Source of the DNA: an uncultured Clostridia bacterium
GTDB taxonomy: Bacteria; Bacillota; Clostridia; Christensenellales; Pumilibacteraceae
Reading direction: 5' to 3'
NCBI GenBank assembly: GCA_947589145.1
Contig: CANQCB010000002.1
Coordinates: 1 to 43,996, forward strand
DNA: 43,996 nucleotides
This document shows, in pieces, positions 28,721-38,154 of the stretch. The position numbers were made by a program, and so were the translations under genes. Numbering within the stretch: the stretch's first letter is position 1; each line of letters opens with the position of its first letter. The notes beneath the pieces are model-generated. The model saw nothing but the letters and a program-made list of their open reading frames with translations. It was not told the DNA's origin and made no database searches.

Positions 28721-30547
28721 ATGGCATATCTCGAAAAAATAAACAGTCCTGCCGATCTGAAAAAACTTTCGATTTCGGAATTGAAATCTTATGCGGAAGA
28801 ACTTCGGCAGTACATAATAACAGTCGTCGGTAAAAACGGCGGACACCTTGCGTCGAATCTCGGCGCGGTGGATTTTACCGTTGCTTTGCACTACGTATTC
28901 GACTGTCCGAGGGATAAGTTCATTTTCGACGTAGGTCATCAATCATACGCGCACAAAATTATAACGGGGCGTATGGCAGAATTTGCGCGTCTCCGACAGG
29001 ACGGCGGAATAACGGGTTTCGAAAATATGCGCGAGAGCGAATACGACGCATTTTCGACGGGGCACAGCAGTACGTCGCTGTCCGTCGGGCTCGGGCTTGC
29101 TCGCGCCCGAGACCTTGCGGGCGACAGATACAACGTCGTTTCCGTGATAGGCGACGGCGCGCTCACGGGCGGAATGGCGTATGAGGCGCTGAACGACATA
29201 GGCGCGTCGGGCACGAAAATGATAATCGTGCTCAACGACAATGCGATGTCCATTTCCAAAAACGTGGGGGCGATATCCTCTTATCTCGGTAAACTCAGAC
29301 TCAGTAAGAAATATAAAAAGTTAAAACGCGTCACCAAACAGGGAATAGACGGGTTGCCTATAATCGGACCGTATGTATTACGCGCAACCGAGCGAATCAA
29401 GATGTGGCTTAAAAAGCAGCTCGTTTCCAACAAAATGTTCGAACAGCTCGGAATAAAATATTACGGAGTGTTTGACGGTCATAATATCGGGGAAATGATA
29501 AATCTTCTCGAACAGATAAAAAATTCCAAAGGACCCGTCATCATACATATAACCACGCATAAGGGAAGCGGACTTTACGAGGCGGAAATGAATCCCGAAA
29601 AATATCACGGGGTAGACGCGTCAACCGAGCAAATACATAAATTTTCGGACGTAGTCGGCGAAAAACTCACCGAACTCGCCGCACGCGACGACAAGATTGT
29701 GGGCGTCTCCGCCGCAATGATGTCCGGAACGGGGCTGAACGCATTTCGACAAGCATATCCCGATCGTTGTTTCGACGTCGGTATAGCCGAACAGCACGCC
29801 GTCGCCATGTGCGCAGGGTTGGCGGCGGCAGGTTATAAACCCTATTTTGCGGTATATTCTTCATTCCTTCAACGCGGTTTCGATCAGATACTCCACGATG
29901 TGTGCATAAATAATTTACCCGTAAGGTTTTTGATCGACAGGGCGGGCGCAATAGGCGCGGACGGAGTCACGCACCAAGGGCTTTTCGACCTCGGATATTT
30001 GAGTATGCTGCCCAATATGACCGTGCTTGCGCCGAGAAACGGGGAAGAATTGCGCAAAATGCTGGATTGGTCGTCGGAATTTAATTCTCCGCTTGCAATA
30101 AGATATCCCAAAGGATATAAAGACGACATAGTCTTGCCGTCGAGCGAAATCGTTTACGGTAAATGGGAGACGGTGGCGCGCAGCGCGGAAAAAGTTTACG
30201 TAATAGCCGTCGGAAATCGAATGTTGTCCGTTGCGAAAGAAGTGGATTGCAATTTGATAAGCGCGAGGTTTGTGAAACCGCTTGACGGCGAAATGCTGAA
30301 CGAGATAAACGCAGAAGGCAATATCGTCATTACAATGGAGGAAAACGCTTTGCGCGGCGGCTTCGGCGAAAGCGTCAGAACGTACCTTTGCGAGCATGGA
30401 ATTCGTTGCGATCTCAAATGCCTCGGCTTCGACGACAGGTTTTGCGAGAGCCTTTCGGTGAATACTTCGTTTGAGCAGCAGGGGCTGACAGCGGAAAATT
30501 TGCGTAAAATAATTTTCGAACACAAACTTTTGAACAAAAACTCTTGA
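28721..30547 (+). CDS. dxs: 1-deoxy-D-xylulose-5-phosphate synthase
   Basis: VIGDGALTGGMAYEALN, FDVGIAEQHAVAMCAGLA, IGADGVTHQGLFDLGYL. Confidence 0.97.
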   Translation: MAYLEKINSPADLKKLSISELKSYAEELRQYIITVVGKNGGHLASNLGAVDFTVALHYVFDCPRDKFIFDVGHQSYAHKIITGRMAEFARLRQDGGITGFENMRESEYDAFSTGHSSTSLSVGLGLARARDLAGDRYNVVSVIGDGALTGGMAYEALNDIGASGTKMIIVLNDNAMSISKNVGAISSYLGKLRLSKKYKKLKRVTKQGIDGLPIIGPYVLRATERIKMWLKKQLVSNKMFEQLGIKYYGVFDGHNIGEMINLLEQIKNSKGPVIIHITTHKGSGLYEAEMNPEKYHGVDASTEQIHKFSDVVGEKLTELAARDDKIVGVSAAMMSGTGLNAFRQAYPDRCFDVGIAEQHAVAMCAGLAAAGYKPYFAVYSSFLQRGFDQILHDVCINNLPVRFLIDRAGAIGADGVTHQGLFDLGYLSMLPNMTVLAPRNGEELRKMLDWSSEFNSPLAIRYPKGYKDDIVLPSSEIVYGKWETVARSAEKVYVIAVGNRMLSVAKEVDCNLISARFVKPLDGEMLNEINAEGNIVITMEENALRGGFGESVRTYLCEHGIRCDLKCLGFDDRFCESLSVNTSFEQQGLTAENLRKIIFEHKLLNKNS

Positions 30548-30572
30548 ATAAATATAAATTTTATTGTATAAT
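30544..30572 (+). promoter_or_regulatory. Sigma-A promoter for NAD kinase; predicted +1 at the start codon
   Basis: TTGAAT - 17 bp - TATAAT; -10 ends 30572 and ATG begins 30579. Confidence 0.7.
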
Positions 30573-30578
30573 CATACT

Positions 30579-31400
30579 ATGCACGTAGGAATTTACGTTA
30601 ATACGGAGAGGGATAAAAACCTTACGGCGACCGAAACGCTCATGTCTTTGCTCTCGGCAAAAGGAGTGTCTTTTGCCTTGCATGATTCTGCGGCGCACTT
30701 AAAAAAGAACGTGGAATATTTTGGCGACGATTGCGAGGGTTTCGACGCCATTTTCGCCATGGGCGGCGACGGGACGATCCTCTCGGCGGCGAGTTTCGCG
30801 GCTGAAAAGAATATTCCCATAATCGGCGTCAATCTCGGACATACGGGCTTTTTGTCCGAATTTACTCCGAGCATGCTTGCCGATTGCGTGGACAGGCTGA
30901 TACGCGGCGATTACTCGGTTGTCGGGCGCGATATGATTAAAACGGAAGTCGGCGGCAAACCTATAATCGCGCTCAACGAGCTTGCTTTTTACAAAAAGAA
31001 TATCGGCAGAACGATTACGTTAACGGTAAAGGTGAACGGCGCGGTGCTTAATAACTTCAAATGCGACGGGTTTATAATCAGCACGCCGACGGGCTCGACC
31101 GCTTATGCGCTGTCGTCCGGCGGACCGATAATAGAGCCAAGCGTAAAGTGCCTTCTGCTCGTGCCGATAAACTGTCATCATCTTTCCGCAAAGCCCGTGG
31201 TAGTCGGAGAGGACGCGGAAATAGTCATACGCGGCGACGAGCCTGCGTGCGTAATCGCCGACGGCAGGGTGGTAAGCAGCGACTCCGACGGCATAGTCGT
31301 TACAAAAGCGGGCATGAGCGCAAAGTTTATTTGCATGAACGGTTGCAATTTTTTCAACAGACTGTATGAAAAGCTGGGCGCAAAGCCAAAGGAGCTATAA
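30579..31400 (+). CDS. nadK: NAD kinase
   Basis: MHVGIYVNTERD, FAMGGDGTILSAA, GVNLGHTGFLSEF, ISTPTGSTAYALSSGGPI. Confidence 0.95.
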   Translation: MHVGIYVNTERDKNLTATETLMSLLSAKGVSFALHDSAAHLKKNVEYFGDDCEGFDAIFAMGGDGTILSAASFAAEKNIPIIGVNLGHTGFLSEFTPSMLADCVDRLIRGDYSVVGRDMIKTEVGGKPIIALNELAFYKKNIGRTITLTVKVNGAVLNNFKCDGFIISTPTGSTAYALSSGGPIIEPSVKCLLLVPINCHHLSAKPVVVGEDAEIVIRGDEPACVIADGRVVSSDSDGIVVTKAGMSAKFICMNGCNFFNRLYEKLGAKPKEL

Positions 31401-31401
31401 T

Positions 31402-31848
31402 ATGGCGCGCAATTCAAGACAATTCAAAATACTCGAGTTGATCGCGGAAAAACCAATCGAGACGCAGGAAGAACTTGCCGCCGAACTTGTCGGCATGGGT
31501 TTCAACGTTACGCAGGCGACCGTATCGCGCGACATAAAGGAACTCGGGCTTATAAAAATCAACGACCGCGGTCGGCAAAGATATGTTAACGAGACTTCGG
31601 ACAGTAAGCATTACTCGTCCAATATCGAGAACATATATCGCAATGCCGTGCTTTCCATAACTTCTGCGCAGAATTTGGTGGTTATAAAGACCGTACCCGG
31701 CGGCGCTTCGACCGTGGGAATGAACATAGATCGTCTGGATAACGTCGACGTTCTCGGTTGCGTGGCAGGCGACGACACCGTGCTTGCCGTTGCGAGGACG
31801 AACGAGACTGCGGAAGAAATAGCAAATCGTCTCAGGGAGATGCTCTGA
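31402..31848 (+). CDS. argR: Arginine repressor
   Basis: NVTQATVSRDIKELGLIKI, GGASTVGMNIDRLDNVDVLGCVAGDDTVLA. Confidence 0.95.
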   Translation: MARNSRQFKILELIAEKPIETQEELAAELVGMGFNVTQATVSRDIKELGLIKINDRGRQRYVNETSDSKHYSSNIENIYRNAVLSITSAQNLVVIKTVPGGASTVGMNIDRLDNVDVLGCVAGDDTVLAVARTNETAEEIANRLREML

Positions 31849-31851
31849 CAA

Positions 31852-33546
31852 ATGCTGGAAAGGATAACGATAAGCAATCTTGCGTTGATTTCCGACGCGG
31901 AATTGACTTTTTCGGACAAATTGAATATACTCAGCGGCGAAACGGGCGCGGGCAAATCCATTATTGTTGACGCGCTCATGTTGCTTATGGGCGGTAAATA
32001 TGACAAAACAATGCTCAGTTACGGGGCGGAAAGCGGCTTCGTGGAAGGGCTGTTTTCTTTTGATGAGACAAAAACCGAGTTTTTACCCGAGTACGGAATA
32101 GACGCGGACGCGGAACTCATCGTTAATCGCAAATTTTACTCGGACGGAAAAAACGATATAAGAGTAAACGGAAAGAGCGTTACCGCAAAAATGCTCAAAG
32201 CCATTATGTCGCACTTTGTGGATATTTGCGGGCAAAACGAATATCAGGTGCTTGCGAACAAGCGCGAGCACGCTTCCATTCTCGACGCGTACCTGTCGGA
32301 TGAACTTGCTCCCGCGCTCGGCGAGGCGGCGGCGCTGTTTGCCGAGTATACGGACGTTAAAAAGAAAATGGCGTTGATAGGGAACACCGAACAGCGTTTG
32401 CAACGAATCGATATTTTGACGTATCAGATCAACGAAATCGACCGAGCGAATATAAGGGAAGGCGAGGAAGAGGAACTGACCGAGTATCGCAACAGGGCGA
32501 TGCACTCCGAAAAAATCAAACTTGCTCTCGGCGGCGCAACGGATGAATTGACTCGCGACGGCGGCTGCGTCGACAGCCTTTATGCCGTTTTGAAGTCTGT
32601 CGGTTCGATTGCCGACATTTCAGCCGAATACGGGGATATAAATGCGCGTTTGAATGCGATCGCAGTTGAACTCGACGATATATCGGGAACGGTATCGTCA
32701 TTGCTTTCCGACGTGGATTTCAACGAAGCCGACCTCGAAAATGCGGAATCACGTTTGCAACAAATAAGATCGATACGGAAAAAATACGGCGATTTGGCGG
32801 AATTGCCCGATAAATACAAAAAATTGTGCGCAGAATTGCAAGTTTTGCAAAACAGCGACGAGGAATACGAATATCTCTGCGAAACGAAAAAGAAACTGCT
32901 CGGCAAATTGTACGACGTTTGCAAAGAAGTTTCGACAATACGTAAAAAGGGCGCGCTCGGATTGGAAGAGGACGTGAAGCGCGAACTTTCCGCGCTCGGT
33001 ATGAAAAATGCCGAATTTAAGGTCTCGTTTGCGGATTACCCGAGCGAGACGGACTTTGAAAAAACCGTAAGCGCAAAGGGCGCGGACGATATCGAATTTT
33101 TACTTTCTCCCAACATCGGACAGCCTTTATTGCCGCTTATTAAGATAATATCGGGTGGCGAAATGTCCCGCTTTATGCTGGCGCTTAAAGTAATTACCAG
33201 CAAATACGGCGAGTTGGATACGATGATTTTCGACGAAATCGACACCGGTATCAGCGGAAAAATCGGGCAGGAAGTGGCAAAAAAACTTGCCGATATTTCC
33301 CGTTCGAGCCAAGTATTGTGCGTAACGCATCTTCCTCAAATAGCGGCAATGGCAGATTTTCAATATTATATAGAAAAGAGTACGGACGGCAAATCCACCA
33401 GAACGGACGTGCGTTGTTTGGACAGAGAGGGCATGATAAACGAGATTTCCCGACTCTCGGGAGCGCGCGGCATCAGTTCGGCGGCGCGGTTGTCTGCGTC
33501 GGAGCTCAAAGATTGGTGCGACTCTTACAAAAAAAGTCTCGAATAG
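31852..33546 (+). CDS. recN: DNA repair protein RecN
   Basis: ITISNLALISDAELTFSDKLNILSGETGAGKSIIVDAL, ISGGEMSRFMLALK, MIFDEIDTGISGK. Confidence 0.97.
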   Translation: MLERITISNLALISDAELTFSDKLNILSGETGAGKSIIVDALMLLMGGKYDKTMLSYGAESGFVEGLFSFDETKTEFLPEYGIDADAELIVNRKFYSDGKNDIRVNGKSVTAKMLKAIMSHFVDICGQNEYQVLANKREHASILDAYLSDELAPALGEAAALFAEYTDVKKKMALIGNTEQRLQRIDILTYQINEIDRANIREGEEEELTEYRNRAMHSEKIKLALGGATDELTRDGGCVDSLYAVLKSVGSIADISAEYGDINARLNAIAVELDDISGTVSSLLSDVDFNEADLENAESRLQQIRSIRKKYGDLAELPDKYKKLCAELQVLQNSDEEYEYLCETKKKLLGKLYDVCKEVSTIRKKGALGLEEDVKRELSALGMKNAEFKVSFADYPSETDFEKTVSAKGADDIEFLLSPNIGQPLLPLIKIISGGEMSRFMLALKVITSKYGELDTMIFDEIDTGISGKIGQEVAKKLADISRSSQVLCVTHLPQIAAMADFQYYIEKSTDGKSTRTDVRCLDREGMINEISRLSGARGISSAARLSASELKDWCDSYKKSLE

Positions 33547-33572
33547 TCATTTACATATATTTACCTTATTCA

Positions 33573-33598
33573 GGCGTCGCTCGGTGCGGCGCTTTTTT
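33573..33598 (+). terminator. Intrinsic terminator after recN
   Basis: GCGTCGC-TCGGT-GCGGCGC stem-loop then TTTTTT. Confidence 0.85.
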
Positions 33599-33633
33599 GC
33601 ATAAGCACGGGATTGGCAGGCAAACATAATAAT

Positions 33634-34617
33634 ATGCGTAAAATTCGCTCGACAACCGTTTTATTGTTTATATCGATTTTTTTTATCATATTCGCTCCGC
33701 TGTCAAATGCAAACGCAACCGCGTATATTTCGGAAGTTTATCTCGGCGGATATCCGATTGCGATCGAAATGCTGAGCGACGGTCCGATAGTCAGCAGCGT
33801 ATCCGAGAATTACGCGCTGTCGGGAGAAATTAAAACAGGGGACGTAATCAAGAGTATAAACGGACGATCCGTAAGTTCATGTACCGATATCGGCGAAATA
33901 ATTTCGGACGATGACCTCGAAACTCCGCTTCGAGTATGCGTTTTGAGATATAATTCTTATTTGAATTTGGAAATTATGCCGGAAAAGGACGTCTGTTCGG
34001 ACAAGCTAAAACTCGGTTTTGCCACAAAAGAGGGTGTCTCCGGCGTCGGAACTATGACTTTCGTTACCAAGGACGGCAAATTTTACGCGCTCGGTCATTC
34101 CATAAAAGACGGAGAAAGCACGTCTCGGTTCGTTTGCCGCAGCGGCGAGATATACAAATGCGAAATAAACGGAATAAAACGCCCCGACAACGGCAGAACG
34201 GGCAAATTGATCGGCAGGAGCGTAGATTGCGGCAGTCCTTTGGGCGAGATAGAAGAGAACTCGTTATACGGTTTGCGCGGAACATTTTACGATCCTTTCG
34301 GCGAAATCGTATCATTGATGCCTCGCGACGAAATCAAACCGGGCAAAGCGCAAATAAGAACCACATTGCGCGGTGAACCCGCATATTTCGATATAGAAAT
34401 AATCAAGGCAAGCAAACAGTCAACTGCGGCGGAAAAGGGAATGGTAATTCACGTAACTGACGCAGCGTTGATAAACAATGCAGGCGGCATATTGCAGGGA
34501 ATGAGCGGCAGTCCGATTTTGCAAAACGGAAAATTGGTAGGCGCGGTAACTCATGTTTTTACCAACGATCCTACTCGCGGCTATGGCGTTTATGCGGATT
34601 GGATGTTGACCGCATAA
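33634..34617 (+). CDS. spoIVB: SpoIVB peptidase (S55 family)
   Basis: PDZ region, YALGHSIKDGE, GGILQGMSGSPILQNGKLVGAVTHVFTNDPTRGYG; downstream of recN. Confidence 0.95.
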   Translation: MRKIRSTTVLLFISIFFIIFAPLSNANATAYISEVYLGGYPIAIEMLSDGPIVSSVSENYALSGEIKTGDVIKSINGRSVSSCTDIGEIISDDDLETPLRVCVLRYNSYLNLEIMPEKDVCSDKLKLGFATKEGVSGVGTMTFVTKDGKFYALGHSIKDGESTSRFVCRSGEIYKCEINGIKRPDNGRTGKLIGRSVDCGSPLGEIEENSLYGLRGTFYDPFGEIVSLMPRDEIKPGKAQIRTTLRGEPAYFDIEIIKASKQSTAAEKGMVIHVTDAALINNAGGILQGMSGSPILQNGKLVGAVTHVFTNDPTRGYGVYADWMLTA

Positions 34618-34634
34618 CGGGAAATACATATTAT
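34606..34634 (+). promoter_or_regulatory. Sigma-A promoter whose -10 is overlapped by a 19-bp palindrome
   Basis: TTGACC - 17 bp - TATTAT; palindrome TATTATGTCTGACATAATA at 34629-34647. Confidence 0.55.
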
Positions 34635-34710
34635 GTCTGACATAATATTATAAAAATTAATTGATTTTTGGATAAATCATATATTTTGACATAAAAACAT
34701 ATAGTTTATT

Positions 34711-35325
34711 GTGTCGAAAAAAAATAATAATTTCAAATATTTTATGATGACGAAACAGGATGAGATTTCGTCTTTTGTCAAATCGAACGCAAAATGGATA
34801 GTAATATTTTGCATAATTCTGATATTCGGTTTGGTAGTAGGCGTAATATCTTCGCTTAAACCCGTAGATCCGTTTGAAACGCTTTCGACGCACAATAACT
34901 CGATTTTTATAGTGATAGAAAATGCGTCGTATTTACAGTTTCTGTTTACGTCGATGGTAACCTACGTATCGATCGTTTTTCTTTCTGCGATGTTCGGTCG
35001 ATTTTCTCTGTCTGCCATACTTCTTATTTCCGTGACGTTGGTGATGGGGTATTTTCAGTCGGGCACGGTCATTTTGGTGGTAAGGGTTTACGGAGTAATT
35101 TCCTTGCCGCTTGTAATATGCTATTCCGTCTTTTCGATTTTTGCCGATATCGTGCTGTTTTGCTTTTTCGCGACGCTTGTCAAAGCGGGCAGGGAGCGAC
35201 GAAAATACGGTTGTAAAACCTCGTTTGCGAAAACGCTTTTAGGCTCTGCATATTTGATGATAGTCATTATTTTGGCGCTGCTTATAAGATTTTTTACGGT
35301 TATCGCTTTTTCATTTTTCCTTTGA
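34711..35325 (+). CDS. Multi-TM membrane protein, SpoIIM-like by topology and synteny
   Basis: 204 aa with 5 predicted hydrophobic helices, between spoIVB and a dacF-type gene; GTG start. Confidence 0.5.
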   Translation: MSKKNNNFKYFMMTKQDEISSFVKSNAKWIVIFCIILIFGLVVGVISSLKPVDPFETLSTHNNSIFIVIENASYLQFLFTSMVTYVSIVFLSAMFGRFSLSAILLISVTLVMGYFQSGTVILVVRVYGVISLPLVICYSVFSIFADIVLFCFFATLVKAGRERRKYGCKTSFAKTLLGSAYLMIVIILALLIRFFTVIAFSFFL

Positions 35326-35382
35326 AATACATATTTTTCATAATGACTGCGCAAAATCCTTCATATGGAGGAAAAGCGTATT

Positions 35383-36549
35383 ATGAAGAATTTCAAATTT
35401 ATTCCCGTCGTTATATGCGCCATGGCAATTTTATTCTCGGTGTCGGGAAGTATTCTCGGCGTATCCGCGGCGAATACGGACGCAGTGAATATACAATCGC
35501 CGTCCGCGATACTCGTTGAGGCGAGTACGGGTACGGTTTTATACGAACATAACTCGCACGAACACAGACCCATTGCAAGCATGGTAAAAATTATGACGCT
35601 ATGTCTGGCATTCGATTCGGTCGAAAAGGGCGAGCTCGATATTTCCGAAGAAATTACGGTGAGCGAGAACGCGTCGTCTATGGGCGGAAGTCAGGCATTT
35701 CTCGACGCGCATGCGAGCTATAAGACGGAAGAATTGCTTAAATCGATCATCATCGCGTCGGCAAACGACGCCTGTGTGGCAATCGCCGAGCGCATTGCGG
35801 GGTCGGTGGACGGTTTTGTAAAACTTATGAATGAAAAAGCGGCGGCTCTCGGCATGGCAGACACCAACTTCGTGAATTGTACGGGATTGCCTGCGCCGAA
35901 TCAATATTCCTGCGCATACGACGCGTCTCTTATGTTCGGGGAATTGATAAAACACAAAGAATATTTCGATTATTCAAAGATATGGATGTTTGATTTGGAG
36001 CATCCGAGCGGTCGTAAGACAATGTTGTCCAATACAAATAAACTCGTTCGCGCGTATGAGGGCTGCGACGGCGGTAAAACCGGCTTTACCAACGAAGCGA
36101 TGTATTGTCTGTCCGCTACCGCCGAGCGAAACGGCATGAGACTTATCAGCGTAATTACCGGCGCGCAAACATCGAAAGGGCGCAATGCGGAAATTTGCAA
36201 ACTTTTCGATTACGGCTTCGCGAACTACGAAACCAAGCAAGTCATATTCAAGGGCGTGCCGCTCGACGAGAACTTTTCCTGTCCGAATTCCAAAGAAAAA
36301 ACCTGCCGCATATCGGCGCGTACCGACGAGTTTTATCTCGTCGAGCGGGGCAAGGCGGGCGAACTGACATATAAAAAGGAATTTTACGACGGTATGAAAC
36401 TGCCCATTCCCGCAGGGACTTCGATAGGAAAAATTTCCGTACACACGGCAGACGGTTCGGCGATCGCGACAAGCGAACTCGTTACGGAAACGGACTTAAA
36501 CGAGCGCGGATATCTCGATATTCTCAAAGAATTTGCGGAGAAATGGTAA
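35383..36549 (+). CDS. dacF: D-alanyl-D-alanine carboxypeptidase (DacF-like PBP5 family)
   Basis: IASMVKIMT (SxxK), SANDACVA (SxN), GGKTGFTNEA (KTG), signal peptide; SD GGAGG. Confidence 0.92.
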   Translation: MKNFKFIPVVICAMAILFSVSGSILGVSAANTDAVNIQSPSAILVEASTGTVLYEHNSHEHRPIASMVKIMTLCLAFDSVEKGELDISEEITVSENASSMGGSQAFLDAHASYKTEELLKSIIIASANDACVAIAERIAGSVDGFVKLMNEKAAALGMADTNFVNCTGLPAPNQYSCAYDASLMFGELIKHKEYFDYSKIWMFDLEHPSGRKTMLSNTNKLVRAYEGCDGGKTGFTNEAMYCLSATAERNGMRLISVITGAQTSKGRNAEICKLFDYGFANYETKQVIFKGVPLDENFSCPNSKEKTCRISARTDEFYLVERGKAGELTYKKEFYDGMKLPIPAGTSIGKISVHTADGSAIATSELVTETDLNERGYLDILKEFAEKW

Positions 36550-36560
36550 GGCGCAAACCG

Positions 36561-36589
36561 TTGACTATTTATTAATAAAATGATATACT
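36561..36589 (+). promoter_or_regulatory. Promoter for scpAB
   Basis: TTGACT - 17 bp - TATACT with TGA extended -10. Confidence 0.75.
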
Positions 36590-36660
36590 GTCGAAAGTGG
36601 GTGCGAGCCTTTTTCGGCAGTATTATATTATGACGCGTCGAAAGTCGCACGGCGATTTTT

Positions 36661-37431
36661 ATGGAAGAAATCAGAGAATTCGAATCGGATGACGACTCGC
36701 TGGGCGAATCATACAGGATTAAGTTGGATATGTTCGAAGGTCCTCTTGACCTGCTTTTGCATTTGATAAAGCGCGCCAAAATCCGTATTTGCGACATATT
36801 CGTATCGGACATTACCAAACAATTCGTGGAAATTATCAACAATTCGGAAATTTTGGATCTTGATAAGGCCTCGAATTTTTTGAGCATGGCGGCAACTCTT
36901 CTGGAAATAAAAGCAAAGTCCCTGTTGCCGAAACCCGAAATTCCGTCTCAGGAAGACGACGAGGAAAAGAACGAACTGATCCGAAAGCTGAAAGAAAGGG
37001 AATACGAATTATATAAAAACGAGTCGGAAAAACTTAAAGACCTCGAAACCGTAAATATGCATTTCCGCAATCCCGACCCCACGGTAGGCGACGAACGCAC
37101 TGTATTGAAAGATATGACGATGGACGGATTGCTCGAAGCGCTTAAAAAAATATACAGCCGCATAGAAAAACGCTCGATAGATACCACGCCCAAGGAAATC
37201 GTTCGCGACCCGTTTACCGTAGAAGAAAAAATAACGAGTATTCGGAACACGTTGGACGCTGTCGGCAAAACCCGATTTTCCGATTTGTTCGGAGAGCGTA
37301 CAACGGTCAACGAAGTTACGACGACCTTTCAGGCAATTCTCGAACTGATGAAAATACAATATTTGACGGCGCAGCAAAACGAGATATTCGGCGAAATCGG
37401 TCTTGTAAAATTGGAAGAAAAGGAAGAGTAA
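36661..37431 (+). CDS. scpA: Segregation and condensation protein A
   Basis: MFEGPLDLLLHLIKRAKIRICDIFVSDITKQFVE; ATLLEIKAKSLLP. Confidence 0.95.
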   Translation: MEEIREFESDDDSLGESYRIKLDMFEGPLDLLLHLIKRAKIRICDIFVSDITKQFVEIINNSEILDLDKASNFLSMAATLLEIKAKSLLPKPEIPSQEDDEEKNELIRKLKEREYELYKNESEKLKDLETVNMHFRNPDPTVGDERTVLKDMTMDGLLEALKKIYSRIEKRSIDTTPKEIVRDPFTVEEKITSIRNTLDAVGKTRFSDLFGERTTVNEVTTTFQAILELMKIQYLTAQQNEIFGEIGLVKLEEKEE

Positions 37432-37432
37432 A

Positions 37433-38113
37433 ATGGATATAGAAAAGTTGGATAACGTGCTCGAATCGCTGCTGTTTCTTTCGGGAGAACCTCTTCAAAT
37501 AGATACTTTGGTCTCCTCGCTCGAATTGCAAAGAAGCGAGATAAGAAAATCGCTCAACAGGCTTAAAAGCAAATATTCGGGGACGTGCGGCATACATCTT
37601 TTGGAATATAACGGAAAAGTGCAATTCGGAACAAATCCCGAATATGAGGAAGAAGTTGCGGGAGTGCTCAATCCCATAAAAGAAAAAGAACTTTCCAAAG
37701 CGACTTTGGAAACCATTGCGATTATCGCTTACAAACAACCCGTCACAAAATTGGAAGTGGAGTCCATTCGCGGAGTTAATTGCGATTATACGATACAGTC
37801 GCTGCTTTCTCTCGGTATGATAGAGGCAGTGGGAGTAAAAGACGCAATAGGGCATCCCAAACTTTACGGCACGACCGACGAATTTCTCAGGCGTTTTCGA
37901 CTTGAACGCATAGAGGAATTGCCGGATTACGAAAGCCTGTTACAAAGTATCGAGGAACTTAAAAATCGTCAACTCGAAAGCGACAGTCTTTACAATCAGT
38001 TTGAAATCGAGGAAGAGAAACCCTACTTTATGGAAGGAGAGGAGGCTACGATGATCGTTGCCGACGATCCCATCGCAGACAAAGAAATTGCGTCAACGGA
38101 CGCGGACGACTGA
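37433..38113 (+). CDS. scpB: Segregation and condensation protein B
   Basis: LESLLFLSGEPLQI, LETIAIIAYKQPVTKLEVESIRGV, LYGTTDEFLRRFRL. Confidence 0.95.
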   Translation: MDIEKLDNVLESLLFLSGEPLQIDTLVSSLELQRSEIRKSLNRLKSKYSGTCGIHLLEYNGKVQFGTNPEYEEEVAGVLNPIKEKELSKATLETIAIIAYKQPVTKLEVESIRGVNCDYTIQSLLSLGMIEAVGVKDAIGHPKLYGTTDEFLRRFRLERIEELPDYESLLQSIEELKNRQLESDSLYNQFEIEEEKPYFMEGEEATMIVADDPIADKEIASTDADD

Positions 38114-38154
38114 CCCAAATACATATTTTATTTCAAAATGCCGATACTGAATAT

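Noticed and set aside
36990-37310. Short antisense Ser-rich ORFs opposite scpA and similar genes
   Set aside because: Serine-rich reverse translation of Glu/Arg-rich coding; no independent support.
38117-38150. SigE-like promoter reading of CATATTT-14-GATACTGA before the DUF2953-like gene
   Set aside because: -10 matches the SigE consensus poorly, and the other AAATACATATT copies lack an equivalent -10, so it is not claimed as a promoter.
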